Shown one piece after another: positions 1-7,561 of a DNA stretch of 64,000 bases; the first letter of the stretch is position 1, and each line of letters begins with the position of its first letter. The notes beneath the pieces were generated by a model, which made no database searches, was not told the origin of the DNA, and saw only the letters and a list, made by a program, of their open reading frames with translations. The stretch is taken from NCBI GenBank assembly GCA_965200505.1, contig OZ241343.1, positions 558,001-622,000 of the forward strand, in the 5' to 3' direction. The stretch comes from VXNE01 sp965200505 (GTDB taxonomy: Bacteria; Pseudomonadota; Gammaproteobacteria; Pseudomonadales; Azotimanducaceae). Made by a program: the position numbers and the translations under genes.

Positions 1-461
1 GCGAAGCGGGCCGGCGCCGTGGCGTCGTCGGCCAGATACGCCTCGACCACCTCATCGGATGCCCGATCCAAGAACGCCGCGAGGGGTTCGGCCAACGCCG
101 CCAACCGCTTGTAGTGGGTTTGCAGCCGGCCCATGAGCGCTCGCGCCGGGGCGATCTGGCTGTCCACGCTCAACAGGCAGTGCGCGTAAGTGCCCAAGTT
201 GCCAAGCAACACTTGGGCTTCCTCGGCGAGGGCGAACACATCCCACGCCACGGCGATGACATCGCCGGCGCCCGACGGCGCCAGCGCTTCGGTTTGCGGC
301 AAGTGAGGCACCAGCCGGCTGCTCTGCTCATCCAAGCGATCCAGCGTCGCACCCAGACGCGCAAGATCTTCCGCCACGTCGGCCGAATCCGGCGCGGCGT
401 ATTCGGTGGAAAGGTCCCATGCCGGGCCCTCAATCGCGGCAGCACCCTGCGAAGCAGCCAT
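1..461 (-). CDS. Oligoendopeptidase F, N-terminal part (M3 family), truncated by window edge
   Basis: Only the first 153 codons are present; the rest, including the HExxH zinc site expected in M3 peptidases, lies beyond the left edge. I read it directly on the minus strand from an ATG at 461, preceded by a GAGGAG about 12 bases upstream. The N-terminus has the pattern of M3B oligoendopeptidases: a 'PAWDLSTEY' entry motif, an acidic stretch, then long amphipathic helices ending in the 'AFLDRASDEVVEAYL' region. These enzymes hydrolyse short cytosolic peptides. Assignment rests on the helical propeptide-like domain only, so the family is likely and the exact subfamily open. The next minus-strand gene upstream, a flavin hydroxylase, ends 18 bases before it, so the two may be cotranscribed. 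Confidence 0.65.
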   Translation of the reverse strand, partial: MAASQGAAAIEGPAWDLSTEYAAPDSADVAEDLARLGATLDRLDEQSSRLVPHLPQTEALAPSGAGDVIAVAWDVFALAEEAQVLLGNLGTYAHCLLSVDSQIAPARALMGRLQTHYKRLAALAEPLAAFLDRASDEVVEAYLADDATAPARF

Positions 462-478
462 TGACCGTTCCAACTCCT

Positions 479-1771
479 CTAGGCCGACACAGGCTCGTCG
501 GCCTGTCGCAGCGCATCATAGCCGTAGATGCCGGCCATCGAACGGGCCCCGTGCCGGGCGGCGCGATTGCGGAGGAACGCGGCGAGGCCCGAAAGGTGGA
601 ACAGCTTCGCGTTGCGGCGCGACTGCCGTTGGATGGACGTCGCGCGGTCGCGCCGCAGCCCTTCGTAGCGCTTGAGCGCGGCCGCGGCATCGTGGGTGCC
701 CGCGAGGCAGCCGGCCAGCACCGCCGCGTCCTCGATGGCCGTGGCGGCGCCCTGCGCCATGAACGGCAACATGGGGTGGCAGGCGTCGCCCAGCAACGTC
801 ACCCGGCCGGCGCCCCAATGTGGCAACGGCGCCCGATCGTGAAGCGCCCACTTGTAAAGCGAATCCGCGTCCGTGCTGTCGATGAGAGTCTGGATGTTGT
901 GGTGCCAACCGGCGAAGTCCGCCTTCAGCTCGGCGCGCTCGCCCCGCTCCGTCCAGCCCTCCTGCTCCCAACCGGACTTCTCCACCACGCAAACGCAATT
1001 CACCAAGGTGCCGCCGCCCACTAAGTAATGCACGAAGTGACGGTGCGGCCCCCACCAAACCGCGGCGACCGGCGCGACCCCGCCCGGCAGCCGTTCCACA
1101 GGCACCAACGCCCGCCAAGCGACATTGCCAGTGAACGTGGCGGCCTCGGCGCCGAACAAGCCGGCCCGCACCGTCGAGTGGATGCCGTCCGCGCCCACCA
1201 GCACATCGCCGGCATGGATGGCCTCGCCGCCAGCCCCGGCGACCGTCACCCGCACTTGCCCATCCGTTTGCTCGAAACGGCGCACGTTGGCGTGAGCATG
1301 GAGCGCGATGCGGGGGCTCGCTTCGGCCGCTTCGACCAACAGCCGCAACAGATCGCCCCGGTGAATGTGGTAATAGGGAAAGCCATACGCTTCGCGCACT
1401 GCCTTCCCCAAGGGCGCGTGAGCGATGAGCTTGCCGGTGCGCCATTGCCGGAACTCGGTGCCTTGCGGCTCGAACCCCAAGGCGTCGAGCCGCGGCGCCA
1501 GCCCCAGGTGGTGCAACACCCGGCTGGCGTTGGGGCTTAGCTGGATGCCGGCGCCCACTTCGCCAAACTCGGCAGCCTGCTCAAACACCTCCACCTCGCA
1601 GCCGACGCGGGCCAAGCACAGCGCCGCCGTCACGCCGCCGATGCCGCCGCCGGCGATGAGCGCTTTGCCAGCCAATGGCCGCTCGCCATGTGGGATGGCG
1701 GCTTTGCCGGGCCCCGCTTGGGGGGATTCGCCTACATCAGTCGCCAAAGCGGCCCACCTCCCGCCGGCCAT
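479..1771 (-). CDS. FAD-dependent aromatic-ring hydroxylase (salicylate hydroxylase-like)
   Basis: Group A flavoprotein monooxygenase, using NAD(P)H and O2 to hydroxylate an aromatic acid. All three family fingerprints are visible: the Rossmann GGGIGG at residues 41-46 followed by an acidic strand end (EVFEQ), the DG motif 'LVGADGIHSTVR' mid-protein, and the GD motif 'LLGDACHPMLPFMAQGA' near residue 330. The open frame starts at an ATG at 1771, but the Rossmann strand normally begins near residue 5-10, so 30-odd N-terminal residues are probably not translated; a TTG at 1675 would give 398 aa, closer to family length. It reads towards the peptidase gene. The substrate cannot be told from sequence; 3-hydroxybenzoate 6-hydroxylase and salicylate 1-hydroxylase are the closest textbook relatives. 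Confidence 0.85.
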   Translation of the reverse strand: MAGGRWAALATDVGESPQAGPGKAAIPHGERPLAGKALIAGGGIGGVTAALCLARVGCEVEVFEQAAEFGEVGAGIQLSPNASRVLHHLGLAPRLDALGFEPQGTEFRQWRTGKLIAHAPLGKAVREAYGFPYYHIHRGDLLRLLVEAAEASPRIALHAHANVRRFEQTDGQVRVTVAGAGGEAIHAGDVLVGADGIHSTVRAGLFGAEAATFTGNVAWRALVPVERLPGGVAPVAAVWWGPHRHFVHYLVGGGTLVNCVCVVEKSGWEQEGWTERGERAELKADFAGWHHNIQTLIDSTDADSLYKWALHDRAPLPHWGAGRVTLLGDACHPMLPFMAQGAATAIEDAAVLAGCLAGTHDAAAALKRYEGLRRDRATSIQRQSRRNAKLFHLSGLAAFLRNRAARHGARSMAGIYGYDALRQADEPVSA

Positions 1772-1859
1772 TTTCGGCGGCGGCGTCCTTGTCGTAAAGC
1801 GCAGGTTGCGATATCAAGGGCGGCGTCCGGCGCGTTGCCGGCACCGTGGAGTTCATGCA

Positions 1860-2348
1860 ATGGTCAACCGAAGAACCCTGCTCGTCAGCGCCGCCGCGGC
1901 ACCTGCGCTGGTGCTCAGCCGCCGCGCCGCCGCGCAAGCCGCCGCGCCCCTCGACGCCTCCAAGTTGGTGTACATCACGCCGCTCAAGGGCAACGGTGAG
2001 GAGAGCCGGTGCAAGGCGGAGATCTGGTTCGCCCATGTGGATGGCAACGTGTTCGTCGTCACCTCCTCGGAAGCATGGCGGGCGCAAGCGATCGGCCGCG
2101 GCCTTGATCGAGCGCGGCTGTGGGTGGGCGAGTTCGGCGTTTGGAGCGATGCCGATGGGGCGTTCCGCAATGCCCCGGAATTGATGGCCACAGCGGCCGT
2201 GGAAACGAATGGGGACACCCAAGGGCGTGTGCTGGCCGCGATGGGCGGCAAGTACTCAGATGATGGTTGGAACCGTTGGGGGCCGCGCTTCGAGAAGGGG
2301 CTGGCGGATGGCTCCCGGGTGATGATCCGGTACGCCATCGACGCCTAG
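1860..2348 (+). CDS. Tat-signal exported protein, DUF2255/PPOX-like fold
   Basis: 162 aa. The N-terminus is a twin-arginine signal: 'NRRTLLV' followed by an alanine-rich hydrophobic stretch and a likely AQA cleavage site near residue 26. The mature part has a 'W(F)xxxDGxxxV' pattern and a later 'GLDRARLWVGEFGVW' stretch that resemble the small split beta-barrel of DUF2255/pyridoxamine-oxidase-like proteins, which fits Tat export of a folded, possibly flavin-bound protein. That fold call is inference from pattern memory. The start is the only ATG that gives a proper signal peptide. It is divergent from the hydroxylase gene and convergent with hsp20, so probably a single-gene unit. Confidence 0.6.
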   Translation: MVNRRTLLVSAAAAPALVLSRRAAAQAAAPLDASKLVYITPLKGNGEESRCKAEIWFAHVDGNVFVVTSSEAWRAQAIGRGLDRARLWVGEFGVWSDADGAFRNAPELMATAAVETNGDTQGRVLAAMGGKYSDDGWNRWGPRFEKGLADGSRVMIRYAIDA

Positions 2349-2444
2349 CCCGACGAGAGGGATGACTCCCCGCCCGCCGCCCAAGCCATGCTGGGCGATG
2401 GGCGTGGCGTCTTGGGCTAACGCGAGCGTGGCACTGGGCCAACG

Positions 2445-2849
2445 CTACTGCGTGACCACCTCGATCTGCCGCGTGCGGGACTTCTCGCGCTTCGGCACGG
2501 TAACTTCCAGCACACCGTTGTAGGCGGCCGCGGCGATGCCCTCGTCGTCCGCATCCTCCGGCAGCCGGAAATTGCGAGCGAAGCGGCCAAAGCGGCGCTC
2601 CGAACGATGCACCGTTTCGTCGGCGCCGTTGGGGCGCTTGCGCTCGCCGGCGATGGTGAGCACACCTTCGCGGAAGCTCACCTCGACATCCTGCGGCGCC
2701 AGCGCCGGCAACTCGATGTCCAGCCGGTAGGCATCCTGCGTTTCGCGCACATCCACGGGCGGCAACCACTCGCCGCCGTCGTGCCGCGGGTGGCCCGCGA
2801 AGAAGATCTGGTCTAGCTCCCGGGCCGGGTTCCAATGCATGAGGTTCAT
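2445..2849 (-). CDS. Small heat-shock protein Hsp20/IbpA family
   Basis: 134 aa alpha-crystallin-domain chaperone that holds unfolding proteins in the cytoplasm under stress. After an N-terminal arm ('MNLMHWNPARELDQIF'), the domain starts at 'WLPPVDVRETQDAYRLDIE', continues through 'GVLTIAGERK' and 'ERRFGRFARNFRLPEDAD', and ends with the conserved 'AAAYNGVLEVTVPK' strand. The family's A-x-x-x-N-G-V-L signature is complete. The start at 2849 has a GGAG six bases upstream. The short C-terminal tail lacks an obvious IxI anchor (it ends 'IEVVTQ', which could act as a variant). Upstream sequence shows no CIRCE element. Confidence 0.93.
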   Translation of the reverse strand: MNLMHWNPARELDQIFFAGHPRHDGGEWLPPVDVRETQDAYRLDIELPALAPQDVEVSFREGVLTIAGERKRPNGADETVHRSERRFGRFARNFRLPEDADDEGIAAAAYNGVLEVTVPKREKSRTRQIEVVTQ

Positions 2850-2991
2850 GTCTGTCTCCGATTTCAGATACTGGCGAAACCAGATTTGGGGGCGCGTTTT
2901 CGGTTTCCAACGCCTTGAAAAAACAAAGATTGTCCCCACGGCGGGCGATTCGCCGCCCAGCGCCGCCGCCCGCGAAGGCCCGCCGCGGCGC

Positions 2992-4080
2992 TCAAGCCCC
3001 ACGCATCGGCAACGCCACCAGCGCCGTGCCGAAGGCGGTGGTCAAGCCAGACTGGTTCACCACCCGCATCGTCGTTTCGACCAGCCCCTCGCCGGCCACG
3101 ATGGACTTCCCCGCCACCACGCCAAACACCGTGTTGGTGTCGCCGACGACGTTCGGATGGCGAATGGACGCGCTGAGCTTCCGCAACGTGCCATCGTCGC
3201 CCATCCAGTCCGTGACGATCTGCGCGAGCCAACAGACCCGCTGCGGCCCGTAGTCGAACTGCCCCGGCATGTTGCGCCGCTGGGTGGCGTGCTCCGTGTC
3301 GAAGCGTCCGCCACCGCCCAACTCTGCCGACCCTTCGGCCTCCAAGGCGGCGCGTGTGCTCCGATAGGTGCCCAGCACACCGTGGGTGAAGAGGAACAAC
3401 TCCGACACCGAGTAGGTGCCCTTCGGCAGCTCAGGCAGTGCCTCGCCTTCACGCACATCCTCCCAATGGCGCGTTTCGGCGCCACGCCGCGTTCGCTCCC
3501 ACACCAACGGGTCCGCCGCTTCGGGCACCGCCCCGGACGCCTGCGGCGCACGGTCATATTCCAGCGTGTGACCGGTGTTCTGAAACCGCGCCATCAGCGT
3601 CTTGAACGCCGCGACCCGCTCTTGGCGCTCGTTCACGTAATCCACGAACGCGGTGTTGAAGTTGATCGGGCCGATGCGCCCGCTCTCCTTGCGCACGGTG
3701 GGACCCACGCGCTCCGTGGCCGTGATGCGATCGCCCCGCCAAATGGGCCGGAAGAACTCGATTTCCACGCCGGCGTAGTTCACCGGCAGGTATTGCGTGG
3801 AGACGCGGGCGCGGTCGATGGCGCCGGTTTCGCCCGCGATGACGCCCAGCGCGACCGCATAGGGGAAAGTTGGCGGCGCGGTGATGGCGCCGAAGCGGCT
3901 CTCCGCCGCGTGGCCGGGATCCCGCCACAGCGGGTTGTAATCCCCCACGCCGTCGCCGAAGCGCCGGATGTTGTCGAGACTCGCCTCCCTGGTGGGGCGC
4001 TGGGGCAACGTGGCGCCGATGCCGGCTTTGTACTCGGCCTCGAACTCGTCCAAGGTGGTGATTAGATTCGCTTTCGCCAT
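2992..4080 (-). CDS. Double-hotdog acyl dehydratase (FAS1-like/MaoC-type hydratase)
   Basis: 362 aa with two hotdog units. The N-terminal half (about residues 1-160) has the FAS1-like dehydratase pattern: 'RRFGDGVGDYNPLW', then 'GAITAPPTFPYAVALG' and an 'EFFRPIWRGDRITATERV' strand. The C-terminal half ends in 'TVFGVVAGKSIVAGEGLVETTMRVVNQSG', typical of the second unit. Members hydrate or dehydrate 2-enoyl- or mesaconyl-type CoA thioesters. I chose the ATG at 4080 because a GGGGGAG lies six bases upstream; the frame stays open further but shows no domain. A split two-gene version of the same architecture sits at 41365-42226. The substrate is unknown. Confidence 0.8.
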   Translation of the reverse strand: MAKANLITTLDEFEAEYKAGIGATLPQRPTREASLDNIRRFGDGVGDYNPLWRDPGHAAESRFGAITAPPTFPYAVALGVIAGETGAIDRARVSTQYLPVNYAGVEIEFFRPIWRGDRITATERVGPTVRKESGRIGPINFNTAFVDYVNERQERVAAFKTLMARFQNTGHTLEYDRAPQASGAVPEAADPLVWERTRRGAETRHWEDVREGEALPELPKGTYSVSELFLFTHGVLGTYRSTRAALEAEGSAELGGGGRFDTEHATQRRNMPGQFDYGPQRVCWLAQIVTDWMGDDGTLRKLSASIRHPNVVGDTNTVFGVVAGKSIVAGEGLVETTMRVVNQSGLTTAFGTALVALPMRGA

Positions 4081-4271
4081 GCCGCGCTCCCCCGCCCGCC
4101 CAACGCCAATCGTCGCCGAAGGGCATCCCCCGCGCCCGGCAGGTGCCCCGGCCAGCGACCCGCTACGGAGCATAGCAGGGGCTGCCCGCCACTGGGCTGC
4201 CTACCATGACGCACCCTGCAAGCCCTTGCCCTTGGGTCGGCGGGCTAGCAGAATGAAAGCTGATGGCACTA

Positions 4272-4308
4272 TTCCGGCAACCCGGAAAACTGCCTATACT
4301 CACAGTAT
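4272..4308 (+). promoter_or_regulatory. Candidate promoter with two dyads upstream of the methyltransferase
   Basis: Two perfect inverted repeats precede the methyltransferase start: TTCCGG/CCGGAA (4272-4277 and 4282-4287, four-base spacer) and ATACT/AGTAT (4296-4300 and 4304-4308, three-base spacer). The second overlaps a good -10 hexamer, TATACT, at 4295-4300; the first sits where the -35 would be, and no strong -35 hexamer is visible. Restriction-modification genes are often controlled by short dyads bound by a controller protein or by the methyltransferase itself. Binding here is inference. Confidence 0.4.
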
Positions 4309-4317
4309 GTCGTTCGG

Positions 4318-6168
4318 ATGGATCGCGTGAAGCCAGCGGCCCTAAGCCTTTTCACGTCCGCCGGCATCGGTGACCTCGCCGTTCGCCAAAGCGGCTTCGA
4401 GATCGTCGCATCGAACGAGAAGCTGTGTGACCGACACGCCTTGTTCTCATTCAACTTCCCTTCCACGAGCGCGATTACCGGCGACATCTGGCAGGAGATC
4501 GACCGCATTGAAGCCCAGACGCGGCACCGGTTGGCTGGCCGCGAACTGGACCTGCTCTATGCAACGCCACCGTGCCAAGGCATGTCCAAGAACGGCCGCG
4601 GCAAGCTCTTGAGTGCGGTTCGAGCGGGCCGTAAGCCGCCCCTCGACCCACGCAACCGACTGATCGTGCCGACGATGGATCTCGCTTGCCGGCTCCGTCC
4701 TCGGATGGTCTTGCTCGAAAACGTGCCGGAAATGGCGACCACCCTCATCTTGGACGAACGCGACCAGCCCATTTCCCTCTTGGACTACGTCGAACAGCGC
4801 TTGGGGCCAGACTACGCCGGCACCGCCGAGGTGGTGGAGTTCGCGGACTATGGCGTGCCGCAGTGCCGGCAACGCCTCATCACCGTCTATTCCCGGAGCC
4901 CCCGCGTCAAGGACCACTACGCCGCCGCACGCACGCTGATGCCCCCTCGCACCCACTCGGCCGAAGCGGTGGCTGGCACCAGCCCGTGGGTTACGGTTCG
5001 GGACGCCATGGCGGGATTGCCGCATCTAGACGCCGGCAGCCGGGTTTCAGCCACCTCCGACGTGCCGTTCCACAAAGTGCCGATCCTCGACTCAATGAAA
5101 TACTGGTGGGTCAAGAACACCCCGCCCGAACGGAGCGCCTTCGACAACCAGTGTGGCGCTTGTGGGTTTACGGGCAATCCAATGCATGGCTCGAAGCGGG
5201 ACGCTGCCGGGATTAACCGGGCCTCTCGAGACACGCCGCTCTTCTGTGTTGAGTGCGGCGCGATGCTGCCCCGACCCAGCGTCGAACGGGATGGCAAGCG
5301 CGAGTTGATGCATGGCTACACGTCGGCCTACAAGCGGATGTCGTACGACCGGCCGGCAAGCGCGTTGACCCGCAACCTCTCCTACGCATGCAGCGACAAC
5401 AAGATCCACCCTGAGCAGAACCGTGTGTTGTCGCTCTGCGAGGCGTTTCGCATCCATACGCTCGACCGCTACGACTACGCATGGCAGCGCGCAGACGGAG
5501 TGAGGGTGAGCGACAAGACGATTCGTGAAGTCATCGGTGAGAGCATTCCTCCGGCTGGGCTGCAAACCATCATCGATCACTTGATGGCGATTCATGCAGG
5601 CACCAAGACGCCCTGGGAGGACGCCGGCCCGCTGTTCTACTGCCAGCAAAATGTGCTGTCAAACCAGCCGGGCTGGTGGCTTGCCGGCCTTGTTTCCCGC
5701 CGCCAAGCTCGGTTAGTGTCGCAGTTCCCACTTGGGCTACGGGAGCTCGGCATGAAATACCTCCACACCATGGTGCGGGTGACGGACCTTGACGCCTCGG
5801 TGCAGTTCTACGAGCGCCTCGGCTTGCAGGAGGTGCGGCGCATCGACAACGAAGCGGGGCGCTTCACGCTGGCCTTCATGGCGGCGCCCGGCGATGAGGA
5901 CGCCCAGGTGGAGCTCACCCACAACTGGGATCCGGAGACGTTGACGGGCGGGCGCAACTTTGGCCACCTCGCCTATGCCGTGGACGACATCTACGCGCTC
6001 TGCCAGCGCCTGATGGACGCCGGCATCGTCATCAACCGGCCGCCCCGCGATGGCTACATGGCGTTCGTCCGCTCGCCGGATGGCGTGTCCGTGGAGCTCC
6101 TGCAGCGCGGCAAGCCGTTGCCGCCGGCCGAACCGTGGCAAAGCATGGCGAACACCGGCGAGTGGTAG
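4318..6168 (+). CDS. Cytosine-5 DNA methyltransferase reading in frame into glyoxalase I
   Basis: Residues 1-430 are a Dcm-type C5 methyltransferase: SAM-binding 'LFTSAGIGD' (11-19), catalytic 'PPCQGMS' (Cys86), ENV (134-136), 'QCRQRL' (182-187), a target-recognition region with two CxxC pairs (Cys279/282 and Cys310/313, probably zinc), then motif IX 'RPASALTRNLSY' and motif X 'GESIPPAGLQTIIDHL'. The domain therefore looks complete. No stop follows; residues 440-478 have no domain character, and Met479 is the start of a full glyoxalase I with its own ribosome-binding site. So this is either a genuine 616-aa fusion or a methyltransferase that lost its stop on arrival upstream of gloA. No restriction enzyme is adjacent, so it is an orphan. 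A GTG at 4327 is an alternative start. Confidence 0.85.
   Translation: MDRVKPAALSLFTSAGIGDLAVRQSGFEIVASNEKLCDRHALFSFNFPSTSAITGDIWQEIDRIEAQTRHRLAGRELDLLYATPPCQGMSKNGRGKLLSAVRAGRKPPLDPRNRLIVPTMDLACRLRPRMVLLENVPEMATTLILDERDQPISLLDYVEQRLGPDYAGTAEVVEFADYGVPQCRQRLITVYSRSPRVKDHYAAARTLMPPRTHSAEAVAGTSPWVTVRDAMAGLPHLDAGSRVSATSDVPFHKVPILDSMKYWWVKNTPPERSAFDNQCGACGFTGNPMHGSKRDAAGINRASRDTPLFCVECGAMLPRPSVERDGKRELMHGYTSAYKRMSYDRPASALTRNLSYACSDNKIHPEQNRVLSLCEAFRIHTLDRYDYAWQRADGVRVSDKTIREVIGESIPPAGLQTIIDHLMAIHAGTKTPWEDAGPLFYCQQNVLSNQPGWWLAGLVSRRQARLVSQFPLGLRELGMKYLHTMVRVTDLDASVQFYERLGLQEVRRIDNEAGRFTLAFMAAPGDEDAQVELTHNWDPETLTGGRNFGHLAYAVDDIYALCQRLMDAGIVINRPPRDGYMAFVRSPDGVSVELLQRGKPLPPAEPWQSMANTGEW
5752..6168 (+). 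CDS. gloA: Lactoylglutathione lyase (glyoxalase I), internal start within the fused frame
   Basis: 138 aa, the usual length of bacterial GloA. It converts the hemithioacetal of methylglyoxal and glutathione to S-lactoylglutathione. The four metal ligands expected from E. coli GloA are present: His5, Glu54, His72 and Glu115. GGGAG at 5741-5745 stands six bases before this ATG, so independent initiation is likely even though the preceding methyltransferase frame is open into it. The C-terminus 'LPPAEPWQSMANTGEW' is typical of the family. The native promoter probably lies within the 5640-5740 stretch that the methyltransferase frame now crosses. Confidence 0.92.
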   Translation: MKYLHTMVRVTDLDASVQFYERLGLQEVRRIDNEAGRFTLAFMAAPGDEDAQVELTHNWDPETLTGGRNFGHLAYAVDDIYALCQRLMDAGIVINRPPRDGYMAFVRSPDGVSVELLQRGKPLPPAEPWQSMANTGEW

Positions 6169-6213
6169 GTGGCTGCCAGCGCCTAAATCGCGGCCACCCG
6201 CCGACCAAGATGT

Positions 6214-6238
6214 GTTACATTTCGTAACGCTTTAGAAT
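6214..6238 (+). promoter_or_regulatory. Candidate operator and -10 upstream of the RND pump
   Basis: GTTAC-ATTTC-GTAAC (6214-6228) is a perfect five-base inverted repeat in an AT-richer patch, followed by TAGAAT at 6233-6238, one mismatch from a -10 consensus. TetR-family repressors of RND pumps commonly bind such dyads over the promoter. No regulator gene is adjacent and the -35 is weak, so the assignment is inference from position and symmetry. Confidence 0.4.
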
Positions 6239-6340
6239 CTGCGACGGCACCCCCGCCCGGGTGCCGCGCCGCCAAGCCGGGCCGGGCGGTGGGCCTTGGA
6301 ACGGCGTAAACTTGAACGGACTCGGCGGACCGTCCCACGG

Positions 6341-7561
6341 ATGCGCAAAACCCTCTTCACCGCCATCGCCATCGGCGCCGGCGTCATCATCTGGATCGCC
6401 TCGGGCGTGATCGGCGGCGACGGCGGTGTCATGCAACCGAGCGTGGCCGAGCGCAACGCGGCGCGCGACTTGGCCTCGCGGGACCGCGGCCTTGCCACCG
6501 TGCGCGCCCGCGTCATCGAAGCCACCCCGCAAACCGCCTACGCCACCCTGCGCGGCCGCACGCAGAACAAGCGCACGGTGCAAGTGCGCGCCGAGACGGT
6601 GGGGCGCGTCGTGGGCCGCCCCGTCGAGCGGGGCGACCGGGTGCTGGCCGGCGAGGTATTGTGCCGGCTTGCCCTTGATGACCGCAACGCCCGCCTCCTG
6701 GAGGCGCGGGAAGCGGTGAACCAAGCCCGCATCGAGTATCGGGGCAGCTTGGAGCTGAAGGAGAAGGGCTACAACTCCGAAGCCGCCATCGCCGCCGCCA
6801 AGGCGCGCCTCGCGGCCGCCGGCGCCCGGCTCAAGTCCATGCAGTTGGACATCCGCCGCACCCAAGTGCAGGCGCCGTTCGACGGCATGGTGGAAGTCAC
6901 CCACGTCGAGGTGGGCGATTACCTTCAACCCGGCCAGCCGTGCGTCACGGTGGTGGACCTGGATCCCATGCTGCTCGTGGGCCAGATCGCCGAACGGGAC
7001 GTCTCCCGCGTGACCGTTGGCGGCGAGGCGTTCGGCAAGCTGGTCACCGGCGAGCGGCTGGCCGGACGCATCGCGTTCGTGGGCCAACAGGCCGATCCGG
7101 CGACGCGCACCTACAGCGTCGAAGTGGCCGTGGACAACCCGGACTACGCGCTGCGCAGCGGCATCACCGCGGACATCCTCATCCCCGCCGAAACGCGCAT
7201 GGCGCATTTCGTGAGCCCGGCCCTGTTCTCGCTGGACGACGCCGGCGCGGTGGTGGTGCGCACCCTCGATGACGACGACCGTGTCGCCTTCCACCATGTG
7301 AACGTGTTGCGCGACGACGGCGACGGCATGTGGGTCACAGGCTTGCCGGCCGTCACCACGCTCATCACCGTGGGCCACGAGTTCGTGGTGCCAGGCGAAA
7401 CGGTGCGGGTCGATTACGAACCCAGCGAGGCGCCAAGCGGCCGCGGCCCCGCGTCCCGCCTGGCGGGAGACGTGGACTTGCCGGCCGCCACCGCGCAGGC
7501 GAACGCCACCGCCGGCGGCGCCGTGGAAGCCCCGCCGCCCAGCGTCGCCGGCCCGTCGTGA
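6341..7561 (+). CDS. RND efflux periplasmic adaptor (membrane fusion protein)
   Basis: 406 aa. A single N-terminal membrane anchor (residues about 4-22) precedes the adaptor core: a lipoyl half-motif 'VQVRAETVGRVVGRPVERGDRVLAGEVLCRL', a helical hairpin with 'EKGYNSEAAIAAAKARL', the second lipoyl half 'VQAPFDGMVEVTHVEVGDYLQPGQP', then beta-barrel and membrane-proximal domains. It bridges the inner-membrane pump and an outer-membrane channel. The ATG at 6341 is chosen because it starts just before the anchor; the frame opens earlier, from a TTG, with no support. The stop overlaps the next gene's GTG (GTGA), implying coupled translation. No TolC partner is adjacent. Confidence 0.88.
   Translation: MRKTLFTAIAIGAGVIIWIASGVIGGDGGVMQPSVAERNAARDLASRDRGLATVRARVIEATPQTAYATLRGRTQNKRTVQVRAETVGRVVGRPVERGDRVLAGEVLCRLALDDRNARLLEAREAVNQARIEYRGSLELKEKGYNSEAAIAAAKARLAAAGARLKSMQLDIRRTQVQAPFDGMVEVTHVEVGDYLQPGQPCVTVVDLDPMLLVGQIAERDVSRVTVGGEAFGKLVTGERLAGRIAFVGQQADPATRTYSVEVAVDNPDYALRSGITADILIPAETRMAHFVSPALFSLDDAGAVVVRTLDDDDRVAFHHVNVLRDDGDGMWVTGLPAVTTLITVGHEFVVPGETVRVDYEPSEAPSGRGPASRLAGDVDLPAATAQANATAGGAVEAPPPSVAGPS

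Noticed and set aside
6128..6146. Apparent further copy of the CCGTGGCAA repeat core in gloA
   Set aside because: Only the short Pro-Trp-Gln codon string matches; the flanks do not.
7330..7557. Extended N-terminus for the RND permease
   Set aside because: It overlaps the adaptor gene; the GTG at 7558 gives a standard first helix and a coupled GTGA start.
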